The position numbers and the translations under genes are program-made. From NCBI RefSeq assembly GCF_002434505.1, contig NZ_DJKE01000001.1, positions 62,001 to 126,000 of the forward strand: a stretch of 64,000 bases of DNA. Reading direction: 5' to 3'. Source of the DNA: Brevundimonas sp. UBA6550 (GTDB taxonomy: Bacteria > Pseudomonadota > Alphaproteobacteria > Caulobacterales > Caulobacteraceae). Below the pieces are notes generated by a model that was not told where the DNA came from, did no database searches, and worked only from the letters and a program-made list of their open reading frames with translations. Position 1 is the first letter of the stretch; the number at the start of each line of letters is the position of its first letter. Shown here piece after piece: positions 24,591 to 33,067 of the stretch.

Positions 24591-25772
24591 TCAGGGCGCA
24601 GTGGGAAGCGGGTCCGTGCCCTCACTTAGGATCGCGAGATATCCTCTGTAACTGAAAACGCGGCCGCGCTTGCGGCCGGTGACTTCCTCGACGATGCCGA
24701 ACCGCTCCAGATCGGCGAGCGCCGCATTGACCGTGGGGGCCGAAAGGCCCGTCTGGTGGACGAGCTGGTTGGCTGTCAGATAGGGATTCTGCTGAAACAG
24801 ATCATGAATGCGCAGCGCCGAGCCGGCCCGGTCGCTCTCCGCCGTGATGCGCTCGCGGTCTTGCTTGAACAACTCGACAATCCGGGTTGCCGCATCGAAT
24901 GCCTGATTGGCGGTATCCGCGACGCCCGTGAGAAAGAAGTCGAGCCAGGCTTCCCACGCCCCATGCTCGCGCACCTCCTGAAGCAGGCGGTAATATTCGG
25001 AGCGATGGGTTTTGAGGTAGAGGCTCAGATAGAGCAGCGGCTTGCGCAGCACGCCGTTGACGCAGAGGTACAGCGTGACCAGCAAGCGGCCGATCCTGCC
25101 GTTGCCGTCTAGGAACGGGTGGATGGTCTCGAATTGAACGTGCAGCAGGCCGGCCTTGATGAGGGCGGGAAGACGCGAGCCTTCCTCGTGCATGAAACGC
25201 TCCAGCGCATCGAGGCAGGCATCCATTTCAGTCGGCGGCGGCGGCACGAAGAGCGCATTGCCGGGGCGTGTCCCACCGATCCAGTTCTGCGAACGCCGGA
25301 ACTCGCCGGGGCTTTTCGTGCCCCCGCGTCCGCTTTGCAGCAGGCGCGCGTGCATCTCACGGATCAAGCGCAGCGACAGCGGCAGATCTTCCAGGCGCTC
25401 CAGCCCGTACATCATCGCGTCGACGTAGTTCGAAACTTCGCGGATGTCGTCGATCGGCTGGCCGGCTTGCGCCTCGATCTCGAAGCGGAGCAGGTCCGAA
25501 AGAGTCGATTGCGTGCCCTCGATCTGGGACGAGAGGACAGCTTCCTTCCGCACATACATATAGAGGAACAGCTCTTGGCGCGGCAGCAGCATGGTAATGC
25601 CGTCTAGACGCCCCAGGGCGCGTTCCGCCAGACTCAGCTTTTCCAGCAGGGCCAACACGTTGATCGACGGCTCTGGCGGCAAGGGCGGCGGCACGAAGGC
25701 GCGCACCATCTCGCCTGCAACGGGCGTTTCGACGAAGCGGCCTAACCGGAGATTGGGCGATGGTTCAGACAT
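24591..25772 (-). CDS. Class II Fic protein with C-terminal winged helix
   Basis: The 393-residue protein has an N-terminal Fic_N region with the inhibitory motif SSQIEG at about residues 80-85. The Fic core has HPFLDGNGRIGR at about 217-228, intact for catalysis, usually AMP transfer to a protein hydroxyl. A C-terminal winged-helix segment at about 320-385 reads NPYLTANQLVHQTGLSAPTVNAALADLERFGIVEEVTG. Class II Fic enzymes are held off by their own inhibitory helix. It is convergent with nucC across 38 nt. The DNA-binding tail and the repeats upstream suggest autoregulation. Confidence 0.9.
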   Translation of the reverse strand: MSEPSPNLRLGRFVETPVAGEMVRAFVPPPLPPEPSINVLALLEKLSLAERALGRLDGITMLLPRQELFLYMYVRKEAVLSSQIEGTQSTLSDLLRFEIEAQAGQPIDDIREVSNYVDAMMYGLERLEDLPLSLRLIREMHARLLQSGRGGTKSPGEFRRSQNWIGGTRPGNALFVPPPPTEMDACLDALERFMHEEGSRLPALIKAGLLHVQFETIHPFLDGNGRIGRLLVTLYLCVNGVLRKPLLYLSLYLKTHRSEYYRLLQEVREHGAWEAWLDFFLTGVADTANQAFDAATRIVELFKQDRERITAESDRAGSALRIHDLFQQNPYLTANQLVHQTGLSAPTVNAALADLERFGIVEEVTGRKRGRVFSYRGYLAILSEGTDPLPTAP

Positions 25773-25795
25773 GAGCCGAATATGCCGTCGTGCCG

Positions 25796-25860
25796 TTATT
25801 TAAGCAATAGGCGCTTGGCTTAAATAGGAAATGAGCTAAGGTAAGCGCACTTAAATAAGC
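25796..25860. promoter_or_regulatory. Three copies of a CTTAAATA(A) motif upstream of the fic gene
   Basis: TTATTTAAGC (25796-25805) is the inverse of GCTTAAATA (25818-25826), and a third copy ACTTAAATAAGC lies at 25849-25860. They are 24 to 88 nt upstream of the fic ATG, in an A+T-rich patch that also contains the promoter. They could be operators of the winged-helix Fic protein. Confidence 0.5.
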
Positions 25861-25965
25861 AGCGATACCATCATAGGCCGAGTCAAGGGCAGGTTTCCGG
25901 CCCGGATTAGACCTCTTACTCCGAACAATCCCTCAATTGAAAAACCGAACGTCGAAGGAAGAGAT

Positions 25966-26472
25966 ATGTCAGAAAAGGTAACCCTGAGTGATCTTCGAAA
26001 TGCAATCGAGGACATCAACAAAGATGTCATGCGAGAGCGGGGGAATGGGGAGGCATCTAACGCCGATGTGCTGAGCAGAGTCAAAGCCTTGAAGGCGAAG
26101 GAGATAGAACATCTCACCCCGCAGCTTGTGAAAATTGCTTTGACCAAACTCTACAATGAGGTGAGCAACCGCAAGGGGCCAAAGGCCCTTAACGACGCCG
26201 GCATTGATCTATTCGGCAATTATCGAAGCATACCGAAAAGCATCACCCTCATCAAAGGCAAGAAAAAGGACACTTCTAAAGTCACGTTTCAGGAGGCTGA
26301 TTTATGGATAAAGGCGCACAACACCAAGACCGATGATAAAAAGAACGAAGAATTTAAGCGCCTGGTCGAAGACTGCCGACCCTTCAAGCAATCCGATGAC
26401 GATTCTCTGGAAATTGCCATGAAGCGCAAAATTGAAGCGGAAGAACTCGGCCACACCCGTCTGCGATCATGA
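25966..26472 (+). CDS. Lysine-rich protein of unknown function
   Basis: The 168-residue protein starts MSEKVTLSDLRNAIEDINKDVMRERG after a GAAGGAAGAG site. It is mostly helical and charged, with a central KGKKKDTSKVTFQEADLWIKAH. No family is recognised. A DNA-binding or accessory defence protein is possible. The coding sequence is visibly richer in A+T than its neighbours, a sign of recent acquisition. It is divergent from fic, with 193 nt between them. Confidence 0.65.
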   Translation: MSEKVTLSDLRNAIEDINKDVMRERGNGEASNADVLSRVKALKAKEIEHLTPQLVKIALTKLYNEVSNRKGPKALNDAGIDLFGNYRSIPKSITLIKGKKKDTSKVTFQEADLWIKAHNTKTDDKKNEEFKRLVEDCRPFKQSDDDSLEIAMKRKIEAEELGHTRLRS

Positions 26473-26519
26473 TTCAATGCGATCAGACCCATCCACTTGA
26501 TCGCTAAATTCCAGCATCC

Positions 26520-26824
26520 TGATCAGCTTTCTCTTTCCCGGCTCCCGCTGCCGCTCACGCCGGGCGGGTTACTTGGGGGCGCCGCCCCCTGGCGCGGTCA
26601 AGGGTAAAGCGCCGGCAAGCCGGCGCCGCCCGGGGTGGTCTCCCCGACCTTCCGCGCGGATGCGGTTTTCCGCAAATCCGTCATGACGGACATCCGCTTG
26701 TGCAGGCCGGGTGATCCCCCTCCACCCCGGCCGCCCTGGCCCTTGCACCCCCCGGTCTCGCCGACGGGCAGGGTTTCAGCGCGGCGCTTCGCTGCGCGAA
26801 ACCCAAGCACATAGGAGAAAGACC
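26520..26824 (+). ncRNA. Long structured leader, copy A (upstream of the ParB-like gene)
   Basis: About 300 non-coding bases here are homologous to 33068-33335. Both contain a hairpin with closing stem GTGCA/TGCAC, inner stem GGCCGGG/CCCGGCC and the identical loop TGATCCCCCTCC (26712-26723 here). A second hairpin GGGGGCGCCGCCCCC lies near 26574, and a GC-rich hairpin lies just before the AGGAGA ribosome site. A 24-nt string from 26700 is identical in the two copies. A shared 5'-UTR regulator is the best guess; it is not a described family as far as I can tell. Confidence 0.55.
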
Positions 26825-28873
26825 ATGACGACCCCTGCCAATGAGACGACCGCCATCCCCGTTGCCGTGACCGGCGCGGAGGTGTTCATCCCGCTCAACA
26901 AGCTCAAGAAGCACCCGAACAACGCCCGTAAGACGCCGCACAGCGAGGCATCCATCGAGGCGAAGGCGGCGAGCATCCACGCCAAGGGCATCCTGCAAAA
27001 CCTCGTGGTGGAGCCGGAGGTTGACGCCGAAGGAGCCGCGACCGGCTTCTATCTTGTCAGCATCGGGGAAGGCCGCAGGCTGGCGCAATTGCTGCGCGTG
27101 AAGCGCAAGCAGATCAAGAAAACGGACCCCATCCGCTGCGTCATCGACACTGTGAACGACGCCAGCGAAATCAGTCTGGACGAGAACGTCACCCGCGAAG
27201 ACCTCTCGCCCGCCGACCAGTTCGAGCGCTTCCGCGAACTTGCCGAAACGCGCGGCTGGGGAGCGGAGGAAATCGCCGCCCGCTTCGGTGTGACGGCGCA
27301 TGTCGTGCGCCAGCGGATGCGTCTCGGCGCAGTCAGCCCCAAGCTGATGCAGGTCTATCGCGACGGTGGACTGACCTTGGAGCAGTTGATGGCCTTCGCC
27401 ATCGTGGACGATCCGGCCCGGCAGGAGCAGGTCTACGAGAACCTGTCGTGGAACAAGGACCCTTCGACCATTCGCCGCGACCTGACCCGGATGCACATCG
27501 CGGCGACGGATCGGCGGACGGTGTTCGTCGGCGCGGAGGCCTATACCGAGGCGGGCGGCCTGATCCTGCGCGACCTGTTCACCGAGGATCGCGGCGGCTT
27601 CTACGAGGATGCGGCGCTGCTCGACCGGCTGGTCATCGAGAAGCTGGAGGGGATCGCGGAGAGCGTGAAGGCCGGGGAAGGCTGGAAATGGGCTTCGGTC
27701 CATATCGACTATCCGCACGGCAACGGCCTGCGCCGCGCCTATCCGCATCCGGTGGACCTGTCGGAGGAAGACGAGGCTGCCTACACCGCCGCGCAGGGCG
27801 AGTATGACGCGCTGACCGAGCAGTATGACAGCGCCGAGGAACTGCCCGACGATGTAGACCAGCGGTTCGGAGAGTTGGAAGCCGAGATCGAGCGCATCGA
27901 CGCCTTGCGTCACGCCTATGATGCCGACGAGATCGCCCGTGGCGGTGTGTTCGTCATCCTATCCCATGACGGGGAAGCCCGTATCGAGCGTGGTTTCATC
28001 CGGACCGAAGACGAGAAGCCGGAAACCGAAGGTGATGCGGGCGGTGACGGCGGCAGCGTCGTGGACGGCGTTCGCGTCAACAGCGATGGCGAGATCATCG
28101 AAGACGGCGACCATGATGCGGACGGCGACACCGTTCCCGTGTCGGAGGCCGAGGACGAGGATGCCGAGGATGCGGGCAAGCCGCTGTCGGACCTTCTTGT
28201 CCGCGACCTGACCTCGCACCGGACGCTGGGGCTTCGCCTTGCACTGGGCGAACAGCCGGACATGGCGTTGATCGCCGTCACCCATGCGCTGGCGGCGCAG
28301 ACCTTCTATCGCGGGGTGGACGCCGCCTGCCTCGAAATCCGTCCGACGAGCAGTTTCCTTGCATCCCACGCGGACGGCATCGAGGATACGGCGGCGGGCA
28401 AGGCGCTGGCGGATCGTCATGCCGGATGGGCGGCGGACATGCCGCGTGACGTGGGCGATCTGTGGGGCTTCGTTGCCGGTCTGGACCATGCCGGCGTCAT
28501 GGCGCTGTTCGCCCATTGCGCTTCGTTGACCGTCAATGCGGTGAGGCAGCCTTGGGAGCGCAAGCCCCACGCCCATGCGACGGCGGACAGGCTGGCGACG
28601 GCGGTGGCGCTCGACATGACGGCACACTGGACGCCGACCGTGCGGGTCTATCTCGGTCGAGTCACCAAGGCGCACATCCTCGCCGCCGTGCGCGAGGCCG
28701 TCAGCGACGCGGCGGCGGAGCGGATCGCGGGCTTGAAGAAGACGGACATGGCGGAGGCTGCCGAGCAGCTTCTGGCCGGAACCGGCTGGCTTCCCGCCGC
28801 CCTGCGCACGGCGCGGCCCGCGTGGCTGGACGAGCAGCAGGACGGGGACGCCTTCCAAATTGCCGCCGAGTGA
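26825..28873 (+). CDS. ParB/RepB/Spo0J-family nuclease-like protein of the mobile element
   Basis: The 682-residue protein starts at the ATG after AGGAGAAAG. The N-terminal ParB/Srx-like domain contains PLNKLKKHPNNARK and SIGEGRRLAQL. An HTH reads EEIAARFGVTAHVVRQRMRLGAVSPKLM near 155-185. The long C-terminal half is acidic in the middle (EDGDHDADGDTVPVSEAEDEDAEDAG, near 430). It is much longer than partition ParB (about 300 residues) and has no adjacent parA. Such large ParB-like proteins are typical of alphaproteobacterial ICEs and plasmids; their exact role is not established. Confidence 0.85.
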   Translation: MTTPANETTAIPVAVTGAEVFIPLNKLKKHPNNARKTPHSEASIEAKAASIHAKGILQNLVVEPEVDAEGAATGFYLVSIGEGRRLAQLLRVKRKQIKKTDPIRCVIDTVNDASEISLDENVTREDLSPADQFERFRELAETRGWGAEEIAARFGVTAHVVRQRMRLGAVSPKLMQVYRDGGLTLEQLMAFAIVDDPARQEQVYENLSWNKDPSTIRRDLTRMHIAATDRRTVFVGAEAYTEAGGLILRDLFTEDRGGFYEDAALLDRLVIEKLEGIAESVKAGEGWKWASVHIDYPHGNGLRRAYPHPVDLSEEDEAAYTAAQGEYDALTEQYDSAEELPDDVDQRFGELEAEIERIDALRHAYDADEIARGGVFVILSHDGEARIERGFIRTEDEKPETEGDAGGDGGSVVDGVRVNSDGEIIEDGDHDADGDTVPVSEAEDEDAEDAGKPLSDLLVRDLTSHRTLGLRLALGEQPDMALIAVTHALAAQTFYRGVDAACLEIRPTSSFLASHADGIEDTAAGKALADRHAGWAADMPRDVGDLWGFVAGLDHAGVMALFAHCASLTVNAVRQPWERKPHAHATADRLATAVALDMTAHWTPTVRVYLGRVTKAHILAAVREAVSDAAAERIAGLKKTDMAEAAEQLLAGTGWLPAALRTARPAWLDEQQDGDAFQIAAE

Positions 28874-28879
28874 GGACCG

Positions 28880-28955
28880 GGCCGGGATCGCACCAGCGGT
28901 CCCGGCCTTCCATCCCGCCAAAATTCCGGTCGCGCGGTGTTCACCGCGCGACCGG
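28880..28955 (+). terminator. Two hairpins downstream of the ParB-like gene
   Basis: GGCCGGGA/TCCCGGCC (28880-28887 with 28900-28907) sits 7 nt after the stop codon. CCGGTCGCGCGGTG/CACCGCGCGACCGG (28926-28939 with 28942-28955) is a perfect 14-bp dyad with a 2-nt loop. Neither is followed by a T-tract, so these may stabilise mRNA ends or bind a protein rather than terminate. Confidence 0.45.
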
Positions 28956-29009
28956 CTGACCTCGACTGTCCGATGATGGCCACCGTCATCGGCGCTATGG
29001 AGAACCATC

Positions 29010-29423
29010 ATGATCGCCGTGATGTTGATGGGCGTGGCCTTGATCGCGGGACTGTGCCTCCTGGCCTATACGCTCGCCGTCTATGCGCTGCCCTTCATGC
29101 TCGCCGTCGAAGCGGCGCGCTTCGCCTACGCCACTGGCTCCGGCCTGATCGGCGCGGGTCTTGTCGGCCTCGTCGCCGGGGCAGCAGCCTATGGCCTGCT
29201 GGTGTTCGCCTTTACCTCGCTCCGCTGGCCGGTCCCGCGCCTGATCGTGGCGCTGGTCTTCGCCGCGCCCGCCGCCGTCGCGGGCTACGCTCTTGTCAAT
29301 GGCGTCACCGGCGAGGCAGTGCCGTCCGAGGTCTGGCGGCAGATATTCTGCGCTATCGGGGGCGCGGTCGTCGGCGTGTCGGCGCTGGTGCGGTTGGTCC
29401 GTAAGATACCGTATCAATCGTGA
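29010..29423 (+). CDS. Small membrane protein with about four helices
   Basis: The 137-residue protein has hydrophobic segments at roughly 1-32, 44-68, 76-98 and 112-130. It ends in a basic tail (RLVRKIPYQS). The GGAG site before the ATG is good. It lies downstream of the ParB-like gene in the same orientation. No family is recognised; an accessory membrane protein of the conjugative element is likely. Confidence 0.65.
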   Translation: MIAVMLMGVALIAGLCLLAYTLAVYALPFMLAVEAARFAYATGSGLIGAGLVGLVAGAAAYGLLVFAFTSLRWPVPRLIVALVFAAPAAVAGYALVNGVTGEAVPSEVWRQIFCAIGGAVVGVSALVRLVRKIPYQS

Positions 29424-29444
29424 CCGTAGATTGGTCAGGCCGGA

Positions 29445-29891
29445 TCAGAGGTGCCTGACTTTCAAAGTGCCGTCCCATTTGCTGTTAAGATATTCGCAGA
29501 CGAGCCGCCGATGACAATGATGGGGCTTATCCTCGGAACACAGCAGACATCCGCCTTCGAACATTTCAGGTTTGAACCTGTCCTCGATCTTGCGTTGCGT
29601 CATCAGCCGCATGAACGAATTCTCGTAGATACCCCAGTCGCCTTTGTCGCGCTTGAAGGCTTTGAGAATGTCATCTGTCGGGGCGAGAAGCGGCTGATGC
29701 GTATATTGCGCGCCGCAGATCGTCTTCACAAAATAAGCGAGGTCATCGGCTTTCGCGAAACCCGCGAGCTGCGACGTGTTGTGGAGCCGGACGTCGATCA
29801 CCTTTTTCACGCTCGCGCTCTTCAGCCGGTCGAAAAATTTGGCGGCCGTGGTCTTGGTGAAGCCGATCGTCGTTAAATCCACACCGCTCAA
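29445..29891 (-). CDS. DUF488 protein, short form
   Basis: The 148-residue protein has the DUF488 landmarks TIGFTKTTAAKFFDRL near the N-terminus, VIDVRLHNTSQLAGF, and the C-terminal Cys/His motif LLCSEDKPHHCHRRLV. DUF488 proteins are widespread and lack a settled activity. It starts 5 nt downstream of a second DUF488 gene, so the two are translated from one message. Confidence 0.85.
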   Translation of the reverse strand: MSGVDLTTIGFTKTTAAKFFDRLKSASVKKVIDVRLHNTSQLAGFAKADDLAYFVKTICGAQYTHQPLLAPTDDILKAFKRDKGDWGIYENSFMRLMTQRKIEDRFKPEMFEGGCLLCSEDKPHHCHRRLVCEYLNSKWDGTLKVRHL

Positions 29892-29896
29892 ATCAT

Positions 29897-30535
29897 CTAC
29901 TCCGCCGCCGCCGGTTTTCGCGCGCTGGTTTCTCGCTCGGAAAACGCGACTTTCATTGCTCTATCCCGATAAGCTGCGGCAAGTCGCTTCGCGGGCGGTT
30001 CGAAGAGATCGATATCGCTCTTGCCCGCCATGTCCATCAGCCTGTCCTCAATCTGCCGATGATCGACGATCTGACCTCCGCTCAGAATATGGCGGACAGC
30101 CACCCCGCGCTCTTGCAACGCCCGGCCCACCAGAAGGCAGCGATGGCAATCGAGCGGATCATGCTCCGAACACATCATGGCGATGCGATACTTCTTCGCC
30201 CCGTCGATGACACGCTCCAGTCCTCGCGCGAAGTCGGGCGTCTCAGCCATTTTCTCGTAATCGGCCACGCCGTCGCAAAAGAATCGTTTGCCTTTCGGAC
30301 GCCCACCCAGTTCTTCACCGAGAAAGACATAGGCAACGTCGTCCTGGCGCAGCTTGTCGCGGAGGGTATCCATATTGAAGTGCGGGAAGTGCCGCGAAAA
30401 CGGTGCAGTCCTGACATCAGCGACCGCCGTGATCGACGCCTGACGCAGCAGCGCGAGGAAACGCTCATAGGGCAGTGTCGAATGCCCGATCGTCAGAACC
30501 TCTACAGCCGCATCCGCCAACCCAGCCTCCTTCAT
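29897..30535 (-). CDS. DUF488 protein, long form
   Basis: The 212-residue protein has TIGHSTLPYERFLALL, VADVRTAPFSRHFPHFN and the Cys/His motif MMCSEHDPLDCHRCLLV, all DUF488 hallmarks. A C-terminal extension of about 45 residues (DIDLFEPPAKRLAAAYRDRAMKVAFSERE) is absent from the short form. It sits between an OB-type gene upstream and the short DUF488 gene downstream on the same strand. Confidence 0.85.
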   Translation of the reverse strand: MKEAGLADAAVEVLTIGHSTLPYERFLALLRQASITAVADVRTAPFSRHFPHFNMDTLRDKLRQDDVAYVFLGEELGGRPKGKRFFCDGVADYEKMAETPDFARGLERVIDGAKKYRIAMMCSEHDPLDCHRCLLVGRALQERGVAVRHILSGGQIVDHRQIEDRLMDMAGKSDIDLFEPPAKRLAAAYRDRAMKVAFSERETSARKPAAAE

Positions 30536-30674
30536 GCTACGACCGTTCGTCCGACACGATCTCCATTTTCAGCGCGTCGCGATCATATCAATGATGCACC
30601 TGCGCGACCAGCTATCTTCGCGCGCAATATAGACTTTTCCGACTATGCGAATTGCTCGTTGTAGTATGCGATGG

Positions 30675-31385
30675 TCACAGGAAATACATACCGTTGACTT
30701 GGGCATAGCAACTATTCGGCATCGCCGCGAACGGACGACACAAGCCAAGGCGAACATGAATGCTCTGGCTTGCGGCGGCATCGGCCTCCAATGCAGCTAC
30801 CCCTCCCGCGAGGAACCGGCTTTTCGCGGCATCGGCGGGCACGGAGAAGTCATATTCGACGCCAGCCTGGTCGATGAGCGCGCGGAGCCGCCGTTTTCCA
30901 GGGGATGGATTGTCCTCGTAGAAGGATATCGACCCTGGCTGGATCAAGATGGCGTCGAGTGAGCCGGTCTGCATACCGGCGACCACATGGGCTTTGCCCG
31001 AATAGGCTCGATGCAAATGGCCGCCAAAGGCCTGGTCGATCGATGCTGATACACCAGCCGCGACGGCGTGTGCGATCTGCGCGGCAGTCATCTGACTAAG
31101 GACCGCGCTGTTGTTGCCGGCAATTACTACGCGATCCTCGGTCGCATGGGGGAACGGGAAATTCGCTGGTGGTGTCGCTGCATCGAATCGAACGCGATTG
31201 CCGACAGCGAAGAACTTGCCCGGCCCGGCGTGCTGATCCGTCCAGAATCGCGATGCTTCCGCCACGGCGTTCGCGGTCGGCGGCTCCGGGCGGATCATGC
31301 CGCCATTGTTCAAGTCCCACCCTGCGACGCAGAACAGATCACCGTATCGCGTGACATCCGTTATTATTAGTTCGTAAGTCGGCAT
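30675..31385 (-). CDS. Probable dual OB-domain protein
   Basis: The 236-residue protein starts MPTYELIITDVTRYGDLFCVAGWDLNNGGMIRPEPP, a beginning seen in proteins annotated as dual OB-domain containing. A central beta-rich part (VIAGNNSAVLSQMTAAQIAHAV) and a C-terminal LGLCRPFAAMPNSCYAQVNGMYF follow. It is upstream of and co-directional with the two DUF488 genes, with a 139-nt gap. The domain name is from resemblance, not proven by a motif. A nucleic-acid-binding partner of the DUF488 proteins is plausible. Confidence 0.6.
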   Translation of the reverse strand: MPTYELIITDVTRYGDLFCVAGWDLNNGGMIRPEPPTANAVAEASRFWTDQHAGPGKFFAVGNRVRFDAATPPANFPFPHATEDRVVIAGNNSAVLSQMTAAQIAHAVAAGVSASIDQAFGGHLHRAYSGKAHVVAGMQTGSLDAILIQPGSISFYEDNPSPGKRRLRALIDQAGVEYDFSVPADAAKSRFLAGGVAALEADAAASQSIHVRLGLCRPFAAMPNSCYAQVNGMYFL

Positions 31386-32184
31386 TGATCTAATCCTTCC
31401 CCCTATTTCCTACACTCTGTGTTGTTCAGGGTGGCTTTGCAAGTATAGCGAGCGAAGGAGTGGCGTTGCCCTGCGGGCCGCGCTTTCGGCTGCGCCGGAA
31501 CCACGCCACAGGCGCGTTTCCGCCATTCGGCTTCAATCGCTAACGCGAAGAATGGCGGTGACGGCCTTTCCGTGGATGAAGCCCCCGCTTGGAGAAGCGG
31601 TGCGCGGAAGCATCTATTCACAGCCGCGGCAGCACGACCTTAATGACGGTCTCTTTGCTCTCGGGTTCGAAATAGGAGCCGGTTGCGCTCGTTGGGTTCG
31701 GATCACCAGATGATGAGAAAGGTCGTGTAGCGTCGCGCGGCTATCGTCTTCGGCCTGCCGACGACGGCGCTGTTAACACGGTGCAGATCGGGAAACACGC
31801 ACCCCTCTGTCGACAGTGAAGAGCCTCGCTGTCGAACGTCAGGGGGCTGCGGCGCGGCCGGAGGTTCGCCACCGTTTTCATGTTGATGCGGAGGCCGACC
31901 GCCACCAGTGCCGTGTTCCTCGGCTTTCTATGTCAGCCACACCCACGGCGTCCTCGAATGGATTGGGTCTGACCGAAGACCGGCTGCGCCTCGCTCGTCT
32001 TCCCGCAACGCCCAATGCCCGCTTTTTTCCGCCGCCTGCGGCTTTGCATCGCGAGACAAAAAAGCCGTCGTCGGCCGCCTTCCACTGCGTTTCAGCCCTA
32101 CGGGTGCGGGGCCGATCGTCCCCGGTCGCACGACCACCATCGAGGTCGCGACAGGCGCGGCCGGATGCGAAAAGGAACACGACA
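31386..32184. other. Long gap without a supported gene
   Basis: Roughly 800 nt separate the divergent OB and DUF736 genes. Open frames are present on both strands but show no family signature or ribosome site. A minus-strand stretch ending at 31618 (SYFEPESKETVIKVVLPRL) reads like a gene remnant. GTGCGGGGCCG...CGGTCGCAC near 32106-32133 is a hairpin about 50 nt before the DUF736 start. Confidence 0.4.
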
Positions 32185-32502
32185 ATGGCGACCATCGGCA
32201 CCTTCACCAAGAACGAAAACGGCGCGGGCTTCACCGGCGCGGTCAAGACCCTGACCCTCAACGTCAAGGCCAAGTTCGTCCCCACCGATGGCGACAGCGA
32301 GCGCGGTCCCGACTTCCGCATCTTCGCAGGAGCCACCGAATTCGGCGCAGCCTGGAAGAAGACCGCCCGCGAGACGCAGCGCGAATACCTCTCCGTCAAG
32401 CTGGACGACCCGAGCTTCCCCGCACCGATCTACGCCAGCCTGGTCGAGGGCGAGGAGGGCGAAGCCCACAACCTCATCTGGTCCCGCCGCAACGGCGACT
32501 GA
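32185..32502 (+). CDS. DUF736 protein, copy 1
   Basis: The 105-residue protein carries the family pattern: [25 protein letters not shown] at the start, [18 protein letters not shown] in the middle and [19 protein letters not shown] near the end. DUF736 proteins are hallmarks of alphaproteobacterial conjugative elements; their function is unknown. A paralogue is at 38804-39139. AAGGAA precedes the ATG. Confidence 0.92.
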   Translation: MATIGTFTKNENGAGFTGAVKTLTLNVKAKFVPTDGDSERGPDFRIFAGATEFGAAWKKTARETQREYLSVKLDDPSFPAPIYASLVEGEEGEAHNLIWSRRNGD

Positions 32503-32516
32503 GCCGGACATTTCCC

Positions 32517-32544
32517 GAAGCCCCGCTCACCCGAGCGGGGCTTC
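32517..32544. terminator. Perfect 12-bp hairpin after the DUF736 gene
   Basis: GAAGCCCCGCTC and GAGCGGGGCTTC pair perfectly around an ACCC loop, 14 nt after the stop and 25 nt before the end of the convergent gene at 32569. It probably ends transcription from both sides, although no long T-run follows. Confidence 0.6.
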
Positions 32545-32568
32545 GTCATGTTCATGGCCGCCACCGCC

Positions 32569-32946
32569 TCAGTAGGCGAAGAAAGGATCGTTCTTCTGAT
32601 GGGCGCGACATGTTTCGAATTTCGTGGACTTCGTCCACTTGGTCTCCGGAGCCTTTTTCGTATCGGAGAGGATCGACCACCCGGAAAGCAGCGTAATTAC
32701 GCGCTTCTCCAGAACGATTTTCCGCCCAACCTTACCCTCGGCCGCAGCCTTGGCTCGATCAAAGGCTTTTTTTGCTTCTTCTGTGCTGGTGAACACGCCC
32801 CACAACGTCGTGTTCGTCAGGCGGTGAAGCTGCTTCGTTCCGTGAAAGACATAAAGGAGACCTTCTGCCTCAGCGCATTCCACAAAATCTTTATACTGCG
32901 AAGACGCGCCGACCTTGAAATCATAGGTTACGAGATAGTCCGCCAA
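32569..32946 (-). CDS. Small protein of unknown function
   Basis: The product is about 125 residues from the TTG at 32946, preferred because GGGAGGGA precedes it; the frame is open to 33009. It starts MADYLVTYDFKVGASSQYKDFVECAEAEGLLYVFHG, resembling small SinR-like or toxin-like alpha/beta proteins, but no family is claimed. The tail is Lys-rich and ends NDPFFAY. It is convergent with the DUF736 gene. Confidence 0.55.
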   Translation of the reverse strand: MADYLVTYDFKVGASSQYKDFVECAEAEGLLYVFHGTKQLHRLTNTTLWGVFTSTEEAKKAFDRAKAAAEGKVGRKIVLEKRVITLLSGWSILSDTKKAPETKWTKSTKFETCRAHQKNDPFFAY

Positions 32947-33067
32947 AGTATTTCCCTCCCCATATCGTTGTCTTGCATGTGGGTATGCGCGTGCCCCAAA
33001 CCAACCCACCGCTTGTCAGGCAATACGGCGATCGAGATGTGCGGATTTCAGGGTTTGCGGCTTTGCG

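Noticed and set aside
31618..31740. Minus-strand frame ending SYFEPESKETVIKVVLPRL
   Set aside because: It looks protein-like but has no start codon in the frame before an upstream stop and matches no family I can name; at most a remnant.
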